Source of the DNA: Datisca glomerata
Lineage: Eukaryota > Streptophyta > Magnoliopsida > Cucurbitales > Datiscaceae
Assembly (NCBI GenBank): GCA_003255025.1
Contig: QANY01008095.1
Coordinates: 210,555 to 274,554, forward strand
Length of the DNA: 64,000 nt
Direction: 5' to 3'
The notes beneath the pieces are model-generated. The model saw only the letters and a program-made list of their open reading frames with translations, made no database searches and had not been told where the DNA came from. Positions 47,291 to 59,995 of this stretch are shown here, one piece after another. The position numbers were made by a program, and so were the translations under genes. Numbering within the stretch: the first letter of the stretch is position 1; the number at the start of each line of letters is the position of its first letter.

Positions 47291-49383
47291 TGTCGGAAAC
47301 TCGGCGCTCGCACGATGGAAGCATGGGCTCTTTGAAATATTTATTAAAACTAATCTTTTTCGATAAAAGAAAATCAATGCGACGCAGCAGTTTTCAAAAT
47401 TAAACTTGTTATTGAAAACTCTTTTTCAATCTCATCCATTATATATTTATATATTAAATCAAACATATGTATGGATACGAATAACGAACTCCGAGATCCA
47501 CACCAAGATCTTTCAAGTCAATCTTCAAACACACTAGGACGTGTGTGACGCAAAATATAACAAATACATTTTTTCTATCTCCAAATATACTCAAGACATG
47601 AGATCTAGAGATTTTTGAGAATGAATGATTTGATAAACTAATCTCTGAGAGAATACAATGATGATTCTCATATAGCTTTTTGATTAATTTTTTAATCTCA
47701 AAGAGTTTCACCCTGATATCAACGGTATTATTAGCACACTTAATTCGGCACTGAGACCAATAGAATAATATCTAAATATATTTTATAGGCACTTCAGATT
47801 TTTAGGGATATACATAAAATGATAATTAATCATAAAATTACCATTGTAGTGGAACCCACTGCAACTGTGCACAATTACAGTGCCACACGGCACTACAATG
47901 TACCAGGTGGTATCCCAGTGCCTCACGACACTATTATAGTGTCGTGTAGCACTACAATAGTCCATGTGAATTTCTAATTCTCAATCAGTGAATCACATGT
48001 GGCAGTCCAACATACCACGTGGCAATTTCTATAAATAAATTAATCATTTTAATCATATAAATATCTAGATATCAATTAATTCAAAATAAACTTATATGAT
48101 CATCCCTATCAACAAGCTTATTTGTTAGTTCTCAAATAACAGATTTAGTTTATTCAAATTTGAAATTATTATCTAATAATAATTTAACATTATCTAATTT
48201 CAAAAATTAGATATACTCACTTATCGATAATTAGAACATTAATCGATATAATTATTTATATATAATTTTTGAAAATTAATATAAATAATGTAATTAATCA
48301 ATTCTTAATCTAGTAATCACGCATAGTTATCTCAAAATTATGTACTTGCCTCAGAAATTTAATTCATTTTGCAAGTTAATCATTTTCTCATGTCATGAAA
48401 TATCACACCCTAGATTGTGAATACATAGCTGACTTAGGGACCATGAACCCATAATCTTAAGCTCCAATAAACCAGATTATTAATTAAACTCTTTAATTAA
48501 ATAATCATATTTATTAATTTCATTATTACTCCACTATGATTATTAATTGCACTCTTAGAGATCATATAATGTATTCAGAGTATTCTTGTGTAGTCTATCG
48601 ATATAATCATTTCATGTAGTTATGTCCTCTAATTATTGGTTCATAAATTAAAGCCGTTCAAAATTATCATTTAACCATTCTAATTACATCTTGATCCTTA
48701 ACTTAATTCACTAGTGAATGACTAATTTATAACCGTATTAAAAATTTGAGCTCAATAATCATTCAGTTCTAGAATTAACATTTAAGGGAACTAATATACG
48801 ATCTATTCTAAAAGTTTGGATTCCAAATATTGTAAGATCATGTTCACAACCATCCATATCACTGAATCTCTAAAATAAAAGTCACTAGCTTATTTTACAA
48901 ACAAACTTTAATGAGTGAATAAAAAGATCCAGTAGACATATATATGAGTTCATGACTCAAGATTTACATTGATCATCAGATTAATGTGTATTAAATTTTA
49001 TGATAAACGGTAAGTTAATAATATATTAATTCACATAGGTCTTGTCATATATAATCTTATTATATAAAGTACATTTATTAAGATGTCTATCCACATCAAT
49101 GATCTAAATTTAGAACACATACATTCATAATATTTAGTGAACTGTAGTAGCAACCATTCACTAAAGATTTCATGCTTTAATATGTTGCTGATAATTTTAT
49201 TCATTATCTATGATCTTAATCCTCTTGTATTAATACAAGATCATAGTTTCATTAATGAATATAAAATTTTCAGATATGTATATAAATTATTCAACTATAA
49301 TTTAAAAGAACAATTAAATGTAATTTTATTAAATTTCATATTAAAATGTTAACACACATGCTTTGAGGACATAATCCTAAACA
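47291..49383 (-). repeat. long (2.1-kb) 3' LTR of a second minus-strand Copia
   Basis: On the minus strand it starts TGTTTAGGATTATGTCC right after GGGCAAGTGAAAGAT (purine tract) and ends GCCGAGTTTCCGACA at 47291, i.e. TG...CA. It abuts an RNase H end to its right. Contains a perfect 23-base palindrome at 47924-47946. Confidence 0.75.
47924..47946. repeat. perfect hairpin palindrome in LTR
   Basis: Arms CACGACACTAT / ATAGTGTCGTG around one T. It lies in a region where CACTACAAT / ATTGTAGTG-like motifs recur (47840-47965). Confidence 0.85.
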
Positions 49384-52080
49384 ATCTTTCACTTGCCCTA
49401 AATAAAATGTGGTATCTCTTTCAATCTCATGTTTCGCACATGGCCCTCAAATGACTTAGCGGAAAGCATCTTGGTAAATGGGTCAGCCAGGTTCCGATCC
49501 AACGTTATCTCTATAACAGTCAGATCACCTCGGTATACAATCCAGACGTCGACTTTCGACCATCTTTATCTGATTCCTAGTCAGTATACCCAATGCGATT
49601 CAGATCTCCACCTAAATAAACAAGCATATAGTTTTTCATTCTCCTAAGATACTTAGGAATGTGTTTTAGTGCAATCCAATGTTCTAAACTAAGATTTGAT
49701 TAATAACGACAGACAATTCTTACTACATAATGAATGTATGATCTCGTACACAAAATGACATACATGAAACTACCAACAACTGAAGCATAAGGAACCTTTC
49801 TCATATACTCTTCCTCCTAAGGTGTCTTAGGACATTGCTCATTGAAGAGGATAATTTCATGTCTGATCGGTAGTTGACCTTTCTTAAAATTCTCCATAGA
49901 GAATTTATCCAGCCCCTTATCAATATAAGATGTCTGAGAAAGTGCCAACAGTTTGTTCTTTCTATCCCTTAGGATTTGCATGTCTAGAACATAGCTCGTC
50001 TCTCCCAAATATTTCATTTAAAATTACTTAGCTAACCACTTCTTTACCTTTGACAAAGTTTCGATATCATTCCCAATAAGTAGAATATCGTCACCATTAT
50101 CTTGTCTTTGATGAATTTATAAACACAACATTCATCAACATTTTGCTTAAAGTCGTATGATTTAATAATCTCATCAAAGGTGAGATTCCATTATCTAAAT
50201 GCTTACATTAATCCATAAATAGATTTAAGTAACTGTATACTTTCTGATCTTGTCGACTTTTTATATGAACCATTATGGTTGTATCATATTGATGTTTTAT
50301 TCAAGAGAGTCATTCAGAAAAGCTGTCTTGATGTGCATTTTCCATATTTCATAATTTAAACAAGCGGCAATGGACAAAAGGATGTGAATGGATTTTAGCA
50401 TGCCAAAATGGGAGAATATCTCTTCATAATCGACTAATTCCCTTTGTGTATAGCCATTGACTACCAGCCGTGCCCTGAAAGTCTCTACTTTCTCATTTGC
50501 ACATCTTTTCTTCTTGAAGATCTATTTACATCCAATGGGCTTAACATCGTCAGATAAATCTACAAGTTCCTAGATGGAATTGGAATACGTCGATTCAATT
50601 TCTTGGTTCATGGCATCTTGTCATGTCTCCTTTTTAAGATCATTCATCACCTCTTTAAAGCTTAATGAATCGTCCTTATCAGTGTCAAACACTAGGACAT
50701 GTGCCTCTAGTTCATAGAGAATAAATTGTCCAACAAACCTCATGCTACGACGTTGCACCAGGGTTTCCTAAATAGGAACTGTGATTTTGTGGTTTATTGT
50801 TTATTAGTTAGTGATGAAGGTGGTCTAATCTCATCAGACACTAATTCTTTGAGAACTACTTTACTTTTATGTTTGTAGTTTTCCATATAGTCATGTTCAA
50901 GGAAGGTGGCATTTGTCGATACAAACACCTTTTGATCATTGTCACTATAAAAGTACCCACCTCTAGTCTATGGAGCATAGCCAACAAATATACACACTTC
51001 AGTTCTTGAGTCTAACTTTCCAGTCTTGGGTCTAAGAACGTGAGCTGGAGACCCCCATATACGGTAATGACGCATACTGGGTTTTGAGCCATTCCATAAC
51101 TCTAAAAGTGTATTGCTTACAAAGTTAAAAGACACTACATTCAAAATGTAAGTTGCCGTTTGAAGTGCATATCTAAAAAAATGAGTGGTAGTGATAAGTA
51201 GCTTAACATCGACCTAACCATATCCAATAAGATTCGGTTTTTCTTTCTTGAAACATCATTTTACTACGGCATTCCAAGTGTTGTGAGTTGGATAGGATGC
51301 CATACTCCAGAAGGTAATTCTTGAATTCTAAATTTAAGTATTCACCACCTTAGTCTGATCAAAATATTTTCAATGATTTACCTGATTATTTTTCTGTTTC
51401 AGCGTTGAAGTCCTTAAACTTTCCAAAAGTTTCATACTTTCTATGCATTAGGTAAGTATAATCATATCTAGAGTAACCGTCAATAAAAGTGATGAAACAC
51501 TATACCCACCTCTAGCTTGTACATGATCGATCCACAAACATCTCTATATACTAGTTCAAGTGGTTTATTGGCCCTTTAACCCTTTTCAGTGAAAGATCTC
51601 TAGGTCATTTTACCTTCTAGACAAGATTCATAATCAGGAAGAGTTTTAACTTTTAGCTCTCTCAAAGTACCATGCTTTGTTAACATATTTAATCTATCTA
51701 GATTAATATGTCTTAACCTAAGATGTTATAGATACGTGTTATCATCATCATCAGAAAGTCTTTGTCGTTTGTTACTTTTAGGATTTGCTACTTTAATTAA
51801 TTCAGAATTATTTAAAACGTGTTTAGTTAGTTTAAGCATATACAGTCGGTTCAAATTTTTTTCATGACAAATATTGAATCCATTCTTAAAAATAATAAAC
51901 TCATTATTAATTAAAGAACTTCAAAAAATTGTTCATGCAATATCGAAAGAGCAATTAAATTCTCAAAAATTTAGGAATATAATAAATATTATTCAAAACT
52001 AAATAATTATTTCCAAAATTAAGGCAGACTGTTCCCAATACTTTTATTGTGGTTAGTGTACACTAAAGCATATTGGAGAT
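49384..52080 (-). pseudogene. decayed Copia pol (RNase H, RT, integrase, GAG-pre-integrase), minus strand
   Basis: Reading leftwards: GAG-pre-integrase and zinc-binding region (INLDRLNMLTKHGTLRELKV, PDYESCLEGKMT, near 51760-51600); integrase scraps (GGEYLNLEFKNYLLEYGI near 51340); RT with VDD-type site read as DDILLIGNDIETLSKV (50100-50040); a preserved connector MKYLGETSYVLDMQILRD (50017 down); and RNase H end MLSAKSFEGHVRN near 49460. Stops are frequent. The 5' end, gag and the 5' LTR are not recognisable to the right. Confidence 0.85.
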
Positions 52081-53542
52081 GAAAGAAATACTATAAGAAA
52101 CCCCAAAGAGAAATATGTCTTTTAGTTTTACTACAGTCTACTAAAAGGTAAAAAATCTTCAAAAATAGTAATTATACAATAAATCTTCTCGTTAAATGTC
52201 TAGTATTTTCTATTTAGTGTGAGTGTACAATACAATGCCTTCTAGAATCATTAAATCTTAAAAATATGAGAAGCATTATTTAGTTGATATATTACTAAGT
52301 AATCAACATACTTTATAGATAAAAAAAATACATTCGAGGAATGAGAAATGTCATTAATTAGAAGTATATAAATTAAGACAATATAAACAATTAAGAAAAA
52401 GTTAAATTTTGATCTTAAAACATTCCTTATTATTATTATTATTATTGATAAAATAACTATTTTACATGGAGAATTTTCAAAGTGAATCTATTGAAAAAAA
52501 TTTGAATAAATCATTCATGTCCAACTATCCATCTCTTCAAATTCATAAAACTGTAATAATTATAGGATAGTAAAGATAATTGATAATATTTAGTTAATTA
52601 ATTATTTAGAAGTGACAATGAATGAGAGAGTGACAAATCTAACTTTGATGGGCATTTTAGGAAAAGCAAGAAAAATAGGTGGACATAATTGTCCAAAAAT
52701 GATTCTCACATCCTTGGTACTTTTAATATAGTATTCAATACACACATGTATTGTACGTGTAAATGAATCTATTATATTTTTTGTTATGATTATTACTTAT
52801 AGTCATATTGTATTTATGTAAGTTAAAAGGAAATGTATTTAGCATCATATATATGTTTTAAATTTATATGAGTAAGATTAAGAAAATATTATAATGTTGT
52901 TATTTGTTGACCTATTATTATTCAACCAAGTTTAAAATATCACGTGTATATTTTTTTTAAAAGAAATAATATATTGTAGAGACGTGCTCTCAAAATTTAA
53001 AATAAAAAGTGACGTTATTAGAATCAAATCATCTATTTCATGTTTCATTTTTAACTTAATTTTAATTTTTCATTTGTATTGGAAATTTCATTTTTGTTGG
53101 TTGTAAATTTTATGTAACATATTGATTATATTAACATATAAAATTTAGCATAAATAAAGTTTCTAAACGTGTATTATCATTTAAAGTGTATAATTTAAAT
53201 TATATAGGGATAATTAACTTTTTAACTTTTTCTCTATGTTAAATATAATTTAGTACCAAGTTAAGTTTTCTCTATATAACTTTTTAAATAACTTGATATA
53301 ATTCATTCAAAGTTATCAAATTAAAATTAACTTAAAATTATTTATTAATTACTTTTTTTAATTCATTAAATATGTGAATAAATTTTGAAATTAAGGCTTA
53401 CTTGATCAATTTATTATAATATTAAAATAATAAATTCTTAAATTTCACAAGTAACTTATAAGGTTATTTTGGATAATGTATCAATAATATGTGGATAAAA
53501 TTATCTAAAAATGATTCTCATCTTCTCCCCACTTTTAATATA
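52081..53542. other. AT-rich DNA, no gene; Helitron-end-like duplicate
   Basis: The sequence around 52690-52790 (AAAATGATTCTCAC, ACTTTTAATATAGTATTCAA, GAATCTATTA) resembles 53505-53600, the Helitron terminus. It may be an older related end lacking the hairpin. Nothing else is recognised. Confidence 0.4.
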
Positions 53543-53768
53543 CTAGTAGTCTCGCACGTGCGCTACACGTATTAGGTAATTGAATCTATTAACTTTGCTT
53601 TATTATATTTTTTAATGGCTTGTTATATAACAATCAAGTTTGTTTATAATTTAACGGATTAACTTAGGAATAATAATTGAAAAATGTCATTCAAATATAA
53701 AGTATTTCCTTATATACAATATTTTTTTGAATAGGTTGTGTCTTTATGTCTAACATACTTTGGTGTAA

Positions 53769-54226
53769 CTAAAACTTTTGTCGTTGACATCGAAACACCT
53801 CGTGAAAGTGCAACATATAAATTGTCCACGAAAGAACACGTGTTGTGGAGAGATAGATGCCAACATGTGGAACTGTTTGTCCTTGAGCTTTATTAATTGT
53901 CATTGCAAAACAGAGACACGCAAGAAACTGCTTTCTCTTAAATTTGAATGGGTAACATTCATCATTCGTCGGGCTCAAAGGAATTCTTGGAATGAAAACA
54001 TATTTTCCAACGTGTTGTCCAAATAATATTTTTGCATGTATTAGATTCATTCCGAAGTCATGGCGTACCAGCCTAGTTCCATTACATAAACCATTAGATG
54101 GGTCTAAGCTCCGCAATAGAATGATCAGACATTTTTTCTTCAGGACCAATCTATGTGGAGGAATGTCATTTGGTACCACTGAATTGAAAAACTCTGGTTG
54201 ATAATAATTGTTTGTATCATCAACGT
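53769..54226 (-). pseudogene. Helitron Pif1-like helicase, C-terminal part
   Basis: About 136 clean residues. PPHRLVLKKKCLIILLRSLD, then SNGLCNGTRLV, FIPRIPLSP, PFKFKRKQF and FAMTINKAQGQT are hallmarks of the C-terminal helicase domain of plant Helitron Rep/Hel proteins. The motif that normally follows (GQLYVALSR) is lost: the frame runs LSWTIYMLHFHEVFR and stops. Rep endonuclease and the N-terminal helicase motifs are absent. The frame continues right of 54179 (YYQPEFFNS) up to the palindrome at 54227. Confidence 0.88.
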
Positions 54227-54270
54227 AGAAAATACATGCTTAAAACTCTAGTTTTAAGCATGTATTTTCT
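54227..54270. repeat. perfect 44-bp palindrome (21-bp arms, 2-base centre)
   Basis: The left arm (54227-54247, AGAAAATACATG...) is the exact complement of the right arm (54250-54270, ...CATGTATTTTCT). It lies exactly where helicase similarity breaks off. Confidence 0.95.
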
Positions 54271-55663
54271 TGTGAATGTAGCATCTATCTTTATTACGCT
54301 AAGGACAAAATGATGTTTCTATGATGCCATGTAGATAAAAACCCTGTCAGTTACACGTAGTACAATTTTCAAACCATGGATTTTCCTTGTTTTGTATTGT
54401 TGTTATTTTGTTCTCAAATGAACACAATATTTTTTTGACTTTGCTTAAAACTATATCTGCTAAACATACAATTGGGGCCTCGGGAAGTCGTTTTGAAGGA
54501 GCAATCAGCTTTTGAAGGCCTTACTTTTCCATAACAGCTTGAATCCTAAGGTAGAATATATTAGTATAAGAATATAATATAATAGAAGAAGAACTAAATG
54601 TTTTACCTTTATATAATGCAAATGCGTCCACTGTTAGTGTGCTTTCAATTGATGATTGCAAGTAATGTGTTATAAGAATTTAACAATGGCATTTATTGAC
54701 AATATACTAAATAAAGCATGAGGTAGTTTTCTTTATTCTATTTTTTTATTGTTTATTGATTCTGCATTTTTTTAACTTGTGATTCTAATTTATTGGTATA
54801 GCAAAATAAAGTGTTTCCTTCAAACTAGTAACATAAAGTGTTTCTTTCAAACTTTGATATGTTCTCTACGATTACCTTTTTGTTAGAGACGTTGCTTCCT
54901 TTAGTGATGCATTAATCATTATGTCTACGATGGCAGTTGTTGATAGCGTAACTTCATCCGTAAATATAAAGAGATATGCATTAATTTATTGTGTGAGTAT
55001 ATATGAATAAAAAAGAAAAAACAGATTTAAAATACCTTAAAAAATAACGGTATGAAGGTGTCTAGCTATGATAGTAGGAGTTGTATGCACTAAAGCCTCT
55101 AATTCATTTCCCTCGTTCACAGCCAAATCATCCTACAAAGTCAATTTTATAAATGGAGTAGATGTAAATATCTTTATATATCAGTAGCCATGCAAATTAT
55201 GCAAAATGAAAAATAAATAAATAAGTAGCATGTAATAACCGATTGTCTAGAAGCAGAACATCTCTTTTTCGTTTTATTCTTTCTCCTTTCTCATGTGCAT
55301 GAATGTTGAAGGCAGGCTTTACACTTATCACAGCACCAAGAATATCTACAATAGGTTATAATATAGTAAGTGTATGAAATTCCTTCATAGTATAAATATT
55401 TGACGGTTTAAATTATAAACTTATGAATTCATCCGAAGGTAAAAAGAAACAATAGTGATTTATGTCATTTAAAAATATTTATCATTCTTATATAAAATTT
55501 GATTATCTTAAAAGATAAATAATATCCTAATCAATGAGTTGAACTATTTATGATGATTTGTGCCTAGAAGTATATTGCATAACTTATTTTTTACGTTGAA
55601 TTTATATTAACTAATGGTGACTAAGTAAAACGCCTAGTATAGTAAATTATCCATGTATTATAT

Positions 55664-56609
55664 TCAATGTATGTAAAACATTGTAACATCATAATTGGCA
55701 CACATTAAAATATAAAAATTGGTTATTTTAGATTGTTTACCTATAACTTTCTTTGAATTGATGTAATCTATGACATTGATAAAATCCACAAAGTTGTAGT
55801 TCTTCAATTCTAAATCAGTCAATTCATCAATAATGTCTGTTTGACTGTTCCATGTAAGTGACATATCGATTTTCTCATCCACGTTGAGGTAGTTCGGATT
55901 AACCGGCCGTACGTTTCCATTCTTAATGACATAAGATCTGGCTTTTTCAATTAGAGTTCCAAACTTCTCGATAGCTTCATTGTATAGTATGCACAGAATT
56001 CTAACCTTGTTTAGGATAGCAATTCAATTGTGTTGCTTAATAAATATGTAATACAGATAAACAATAAATATGGAATAGAGATAAACAGTAAGATATCCTT
56101 TGTGTTTGAGATCTCCTTTCTGACTTAAGGGTTAATAGAATAGCTTGTCATTATTCTTTGATAGGCAGTGAAATCTATTCAATGTGTCATCAATGAAATA
56201 GTAACTTGTATTGTATGAAATAGTAATTTAGTAATACAATTAACTGTCATAATCTCATAATGTAATATAATGATTATTAAATGTGTTTTCTGCCTACCTC
56301 AATGTCACTAACTATTATTTTCATTATATTGAGGTCTCCTTTTTTATTTCCGTACGTTTTCACCATGCTTTTCCTTAATACCCTGATCTTGATGCTCCAT
56401 TCCTTTTGATAAGCAGATAAACCTTTGATGACATTACTACCCATATTATGAATGCAACTCATGTTTTTTTTGTTGAAAATTGTGGGCTGGTTATTTGTAT
56501 TTGCTTGTCTCCCTCTCATCATGTAGACATATCTGGAAAATTGGGCAGAATTGGTGAGAATTGAGAAGGCTGGCGAATGATTCCATGAGTCTGGGATGCA
56601 ATTGTTCAA
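55664..56609 (-). pseudogene. RPA1-like OB-fold protein remnant in Helitron
   Basis: Two pieces. Upstream (56277-56609) reads LSAYQKEWSIKIRVLRKSMV, like the first OB fold of plant RPA70-type Helitron proteins (L-P...W-IKARVxRK). Downstream (55664-55960) reads YNEAIEKFGTLIEKARSYVI, NVRPVNPNYLN and YNFVDFINVIDYINSKKVIG, like the second OB fold. The frame is interrupted between them. Single-stranded DNA binding is the family function. Confidence 0.65.
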
Positions 56610-56640
56610 AATTTTGAGAAAATATGCTACTGTTGTGAAG

Positions 56641-58679
56641 CAGTGTGAGTCAAAGAGATGTTATTGCATGAACTGGAAAATTTCAAAGAACATGAAGTTA
56701 TAATTGTAATATTGTGTATTCACTACCAGAAATTGACATTCTACAAGTGTCAGAATATCTTATGAAAAGTAATCCACAAGATTCTTCGACACTTGTGACA
56801 GTCCTTCATATTAAAAGTTCGTGATTTTCCAAGGCGCAATGTCTCCTGTGAAGAACATTGTGATCACTCACTTTTTATAGGGTTTTTTTCTCTTGCAGAA
56901 CTTTGTTTTAAGATTTTTGGACCCCTGTTGAATGTATTCAACATGTATTTTTAATATTTGTTAATTAACATTCACAAGTATTTTGCATCTTATAAAATGA
57001 GATACCATAAAGTTTAAAGTATGCATATTAAACGCTTTCAAAAGGATAATTTTAAATAGTATAAAGAACATCAATATAATAATTGATAACATTAACATTT
57101 ACTCATTTCAACAAAGTTTTACATTATTTATTTGATCTGCTTACAAATAAATTTAATTTGAAAATTAACTAATTTATCATTATACTATACAAGCAATTGT
57201 TGTTTCAATAAATGAAAAATATAAAAAGATTTGCACAAAATCATGTAAGTTAACCTCAAAAATATAATTCTATTCTTCAAGCTCAAGAAGTCTTTACAAC
57301 AGTTTCAAAGAGTTGCAGATACCTGCAAACAAGTAATCATCAACATCATATATTTATATGCTTAGTAAAGAGCATCATATATTTTTCAATGAATTAACAA
57401 GCAGAATACAGTTATCCATAATATTGACAAAAATACAGAACAAGTAATAAAATAAATGACCGCATTATTAGTAAAATATGCAAAAATAGCTCATAGTTAA
57501 AAAAATAACAAAACACAGATCAACTTTCTGAATAGACGTGAAATAAGCATCTATAGAGCTACAAAAACTAATACAGGGTACAAGTGATATCTACCACAAA
57601 ACTGATAAAGATCTTATAAAAACAGAGAAGAAAAAAGTTGTAGTGGTGATGAAAAAAATTCTGATCAGAGAAATTCCAGAAACACACAACACTATATCAA
57701 TAAAGGTAGTAACAATACCTTGTTACTAGCAATTGGACGAAGTAAAACAGGCCAAAGAAACTCAGACATTAGGAGCAGATTCTATAGTTGTTCCGCTGCT
57801 TCAAAACAACAGTTCTGAATGGTTCCAGATACTTGCAAACAAGCAATCATCAGCATCATATGCTTAGTAAAGAATACCATATATTTTTAAAAAAGTAGAG
57901 TAAAATAGAGTAACACAATAAACATTCTTTTGGTCTATTGTACATACCCCTCTCTTTCTTAGTGAACTACTAGAAAACATTATAAATGCTTATTACCAAT
58001 TCTTTCTAAGTAGTAAAGAGAGTTTGCTTGACTTATTTAGAAAGATAGCAAATAGAGACTTTTAGTAGTTTATCGAGTTCAATAGTTACTTCACTGGCAC
58101 TTCATAAAGGCCAATAAGATGCACAAAGGATGGTATCAACAACCATTAACCATAAAAATACTTCGGTTATGTCAATTGCTGGTTGTGGTGGAGAGTACAA
58201 CTGAACAGACATTGTTAAAAGTTTAAAAAATTTTTAAAACAAAAACAAAAATATTGAGGCAGGAGTTAAAATCAATCCAATTAGTGATTTAATTTTCTAT
58301 AAAATTAGAAATTTGAAAAAAACTTACCCGATGAAATATCAAGTAGCGTCTTCTTCAAGTTTGAACCAAAACTTGTAAAGTTCTATTGGGTAAAGAGCAA
58401 GGTTTTGTGTAACTTCAAAAATAGTAGAAAAAGGTTCATGTGAAAAATTTGTTACATCTCGATTACTTTCCATTCTTTATATAAACTTTTCTTATTCTTT
58501 CTTAAATTTTCGTCAGCCATAAGCTTTTGAGCCTGAAATGAAATTAAAATAAGAGTCAAATCAGTATTTGTAAAATATTAATTCATTTTTTCCTTTATTC
58601 TACACACTCATTATTGCATTCTGTCAAACTTCCTGGTTCCAGTCTACATTCAACAAAAAAAGATGTGTTGATTATCTTT
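56641..58679. other. no gene recognised; local repeats
   Basis: Contains CACTACCAGAAATTGACA at 56721, reminiscent of a CACTA end, and an imperfect inverted repeat around 56744-56799 (ACAAGTGTC...GACACTTGT), but no partner terminus. The block at 57290-57370 (CAGATACCTGCAAACAAG, AATCATCAACATCATAT) recurs at 57820-57880, about 530 bp away, pointing to a local duplication. Confidence 0.4.
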
Positions 58680-58844
58680 CTAGTTATTTATTATTAGAAT
58701 AGCTGAAGCACCAGTAGCTCCTACGTTATTTGCTTTGGTTTGGTTTGCATTTTTTTCCTTTGAGAAAATGGTAGTGCCAAATCTAGCATCAACTCCGATG
58801 AATTCTCTTGCTTCTACATCGTCAAACCAAGTTTGAACTTTCAC
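58680..58844 (-). pseudogene. signal peptide peptidase-like (SPPL) PA-domain remnant
   Basis: 54 codons then TAG, preceded by a good acceptor (CACTTAG at 58845-58851). VKVQTWFDDVEAREFIGVDA, RFGTTIFSKEKNANQTK and GASAILIINN match two separated parts of the PA domain of plant SPPL2-5 proteases; the stretch between them, with the conserved Cys pair, is missing. No transmembrane or YD/GLGD catalytic exons are seen nearby. Probably a deleted gene copy; the small size leaves some doubt. Confidence 0.55.
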
Positions 58845-58851
58845 CTAAGTG

Positions 58852-59680
58852 ATAAACGCAAGGATAAATGATTAATTCATGTGTGCAGATAATAAGTCAA
58901 ATTTAACCTTTCTTGTAGATCATATGATCTTTTAACTAAAAATTTAGTAAATTTCTACAGAATTATTGACAAATCAGATAGAAAAAAGATACATAATTGA
59001 AAGAGAGGGAGGAAAAAAACTCAATCATCATCTTTAGTAGACAACTTTATTCACGACAACTCAATGATTTAATAACTTCCCCAAAACTAGAGTACTAGAC
59101 AACATTTGCCATAAATTCATCTAAATTTCACTAGAAAATATATCACCACAATATCTCCAGTTGTAACAGGCCATGGATAACATACCAGTAAAATAAAAAA
59201 TTATAAGGCAAGACCACTTAAGCAAAGCTTCTGAAATTCCATGGATTCTTGAGCTCTTCCTCAGTCGCCACTACTTGCTCTTCCTTGTTCTTGCTCTTCC
59301 CTGTTCGTGGAGGAAGCACCGAGCTAGTCACCTAGATTCTATCATGAGTCTCTAGACTCGTTCAAATACAACTAAAATTCATGGAACCCTGACCTAAATC
59401 AACAAGGATCTTTTACTACAGAAGCTCAGTTCTAACAGCAAATTACAAAACATTAGAGAGAGACGAAGATCAATTCTAACAGATGAATACAAGAAACACA
59501 AGTGAAAATCTTACTATGACAAGCTCTGCTATTAACAAAGGAGACGACCCAACATCAGTTAGCTCTTAATGTAAAGTCTGGGTAGTGAGATTGAACAAAC
59601 CAGCCCATTTAAACATCTCATCAACAGAAGTGAAGGACATGTAAAGACTTAAAAATTAGAAGTGAAGGAGACCAGAGAAT
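58852..59680. other. no gene recognised
   Basis: A 38-codon minus-strand frame at about 59220-59335 (TGKSKNKEEQVVATEEELKN), preceded by an AG, could be an exon of a degraded gene. No family was recognised. Confidence 0.3.
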
Positions 59681-59689
59681 CAAACCTGA

Positions 59690-59995
59690 AAATCAATGAA
59701 AACCCTATCTCTGTCTTTGAAAAAGAGAGTGAGAGAGAAGCTAATCGATGAGTTATACTCCCTCTTCTTCGTCGATGGCCTCACCGTAGGTCGTTTGAGA
59801 GGGAGAAGCTGCGGGGATCTAATCTGTGCTTTATCTAGAGAAGAATAGAGAGAGAAAAGGAGCAGATGCTCTGAAGAATTGAGACGAATCGATTTTCAGA
59901 GTGAAGCAACGATTTGAGATTCTCTTATCTGAAAATGGAGAAGAAAATCGAGCCAGTATTGAGAGAGCTCGAGAATGAAATGTCAAAGGTCTCCA
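59690..59995 (-). promoter_or_regulatory. 5'-leader-like sequence of an unidentified minus-strand transcript
   Basis: On the minus strand: CT-rich leader (TCTCTCTCACTCTCTTTTTC) followed by AGGGTTTTCATTGATTTTCAG, typical of plant 5' UTRs with an intron boundary. It lies upstream of the SPPL remnant and may be its original first exon; inference only. Confidence 0.35.

Larger units (their letters stand above)
53543..56640 (-). mobile_element. degenerate Helitron (right edge uncertain)
   Basis: On the minus strand the 3' terminus is a hairpin palindrome CGCACGTGCG (53553-53562) followed six bases later by CTAG (53546-53543) with T as next base. This is the CTRR end and A/T insertion site of Helitrons. 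Upstream are Pif1-like helicase and RPA-like coding pieces, the plant Helitron combination. The 5' TC end was not found. Confidence 0.75.

Noticed and set aside
56721..56738. CACTA transposon terminus (CACTACCAGAAATTGACA)
   Set aside because: No matching inverted end or 3-bp duplication found in the window and no transposase nearby.
59220..59335. Lys/Glu-rich 38-codon minus-strand exon candidate
   Set aside because: No family recognised and no matching in-phase neighbours, so not called as a gene.
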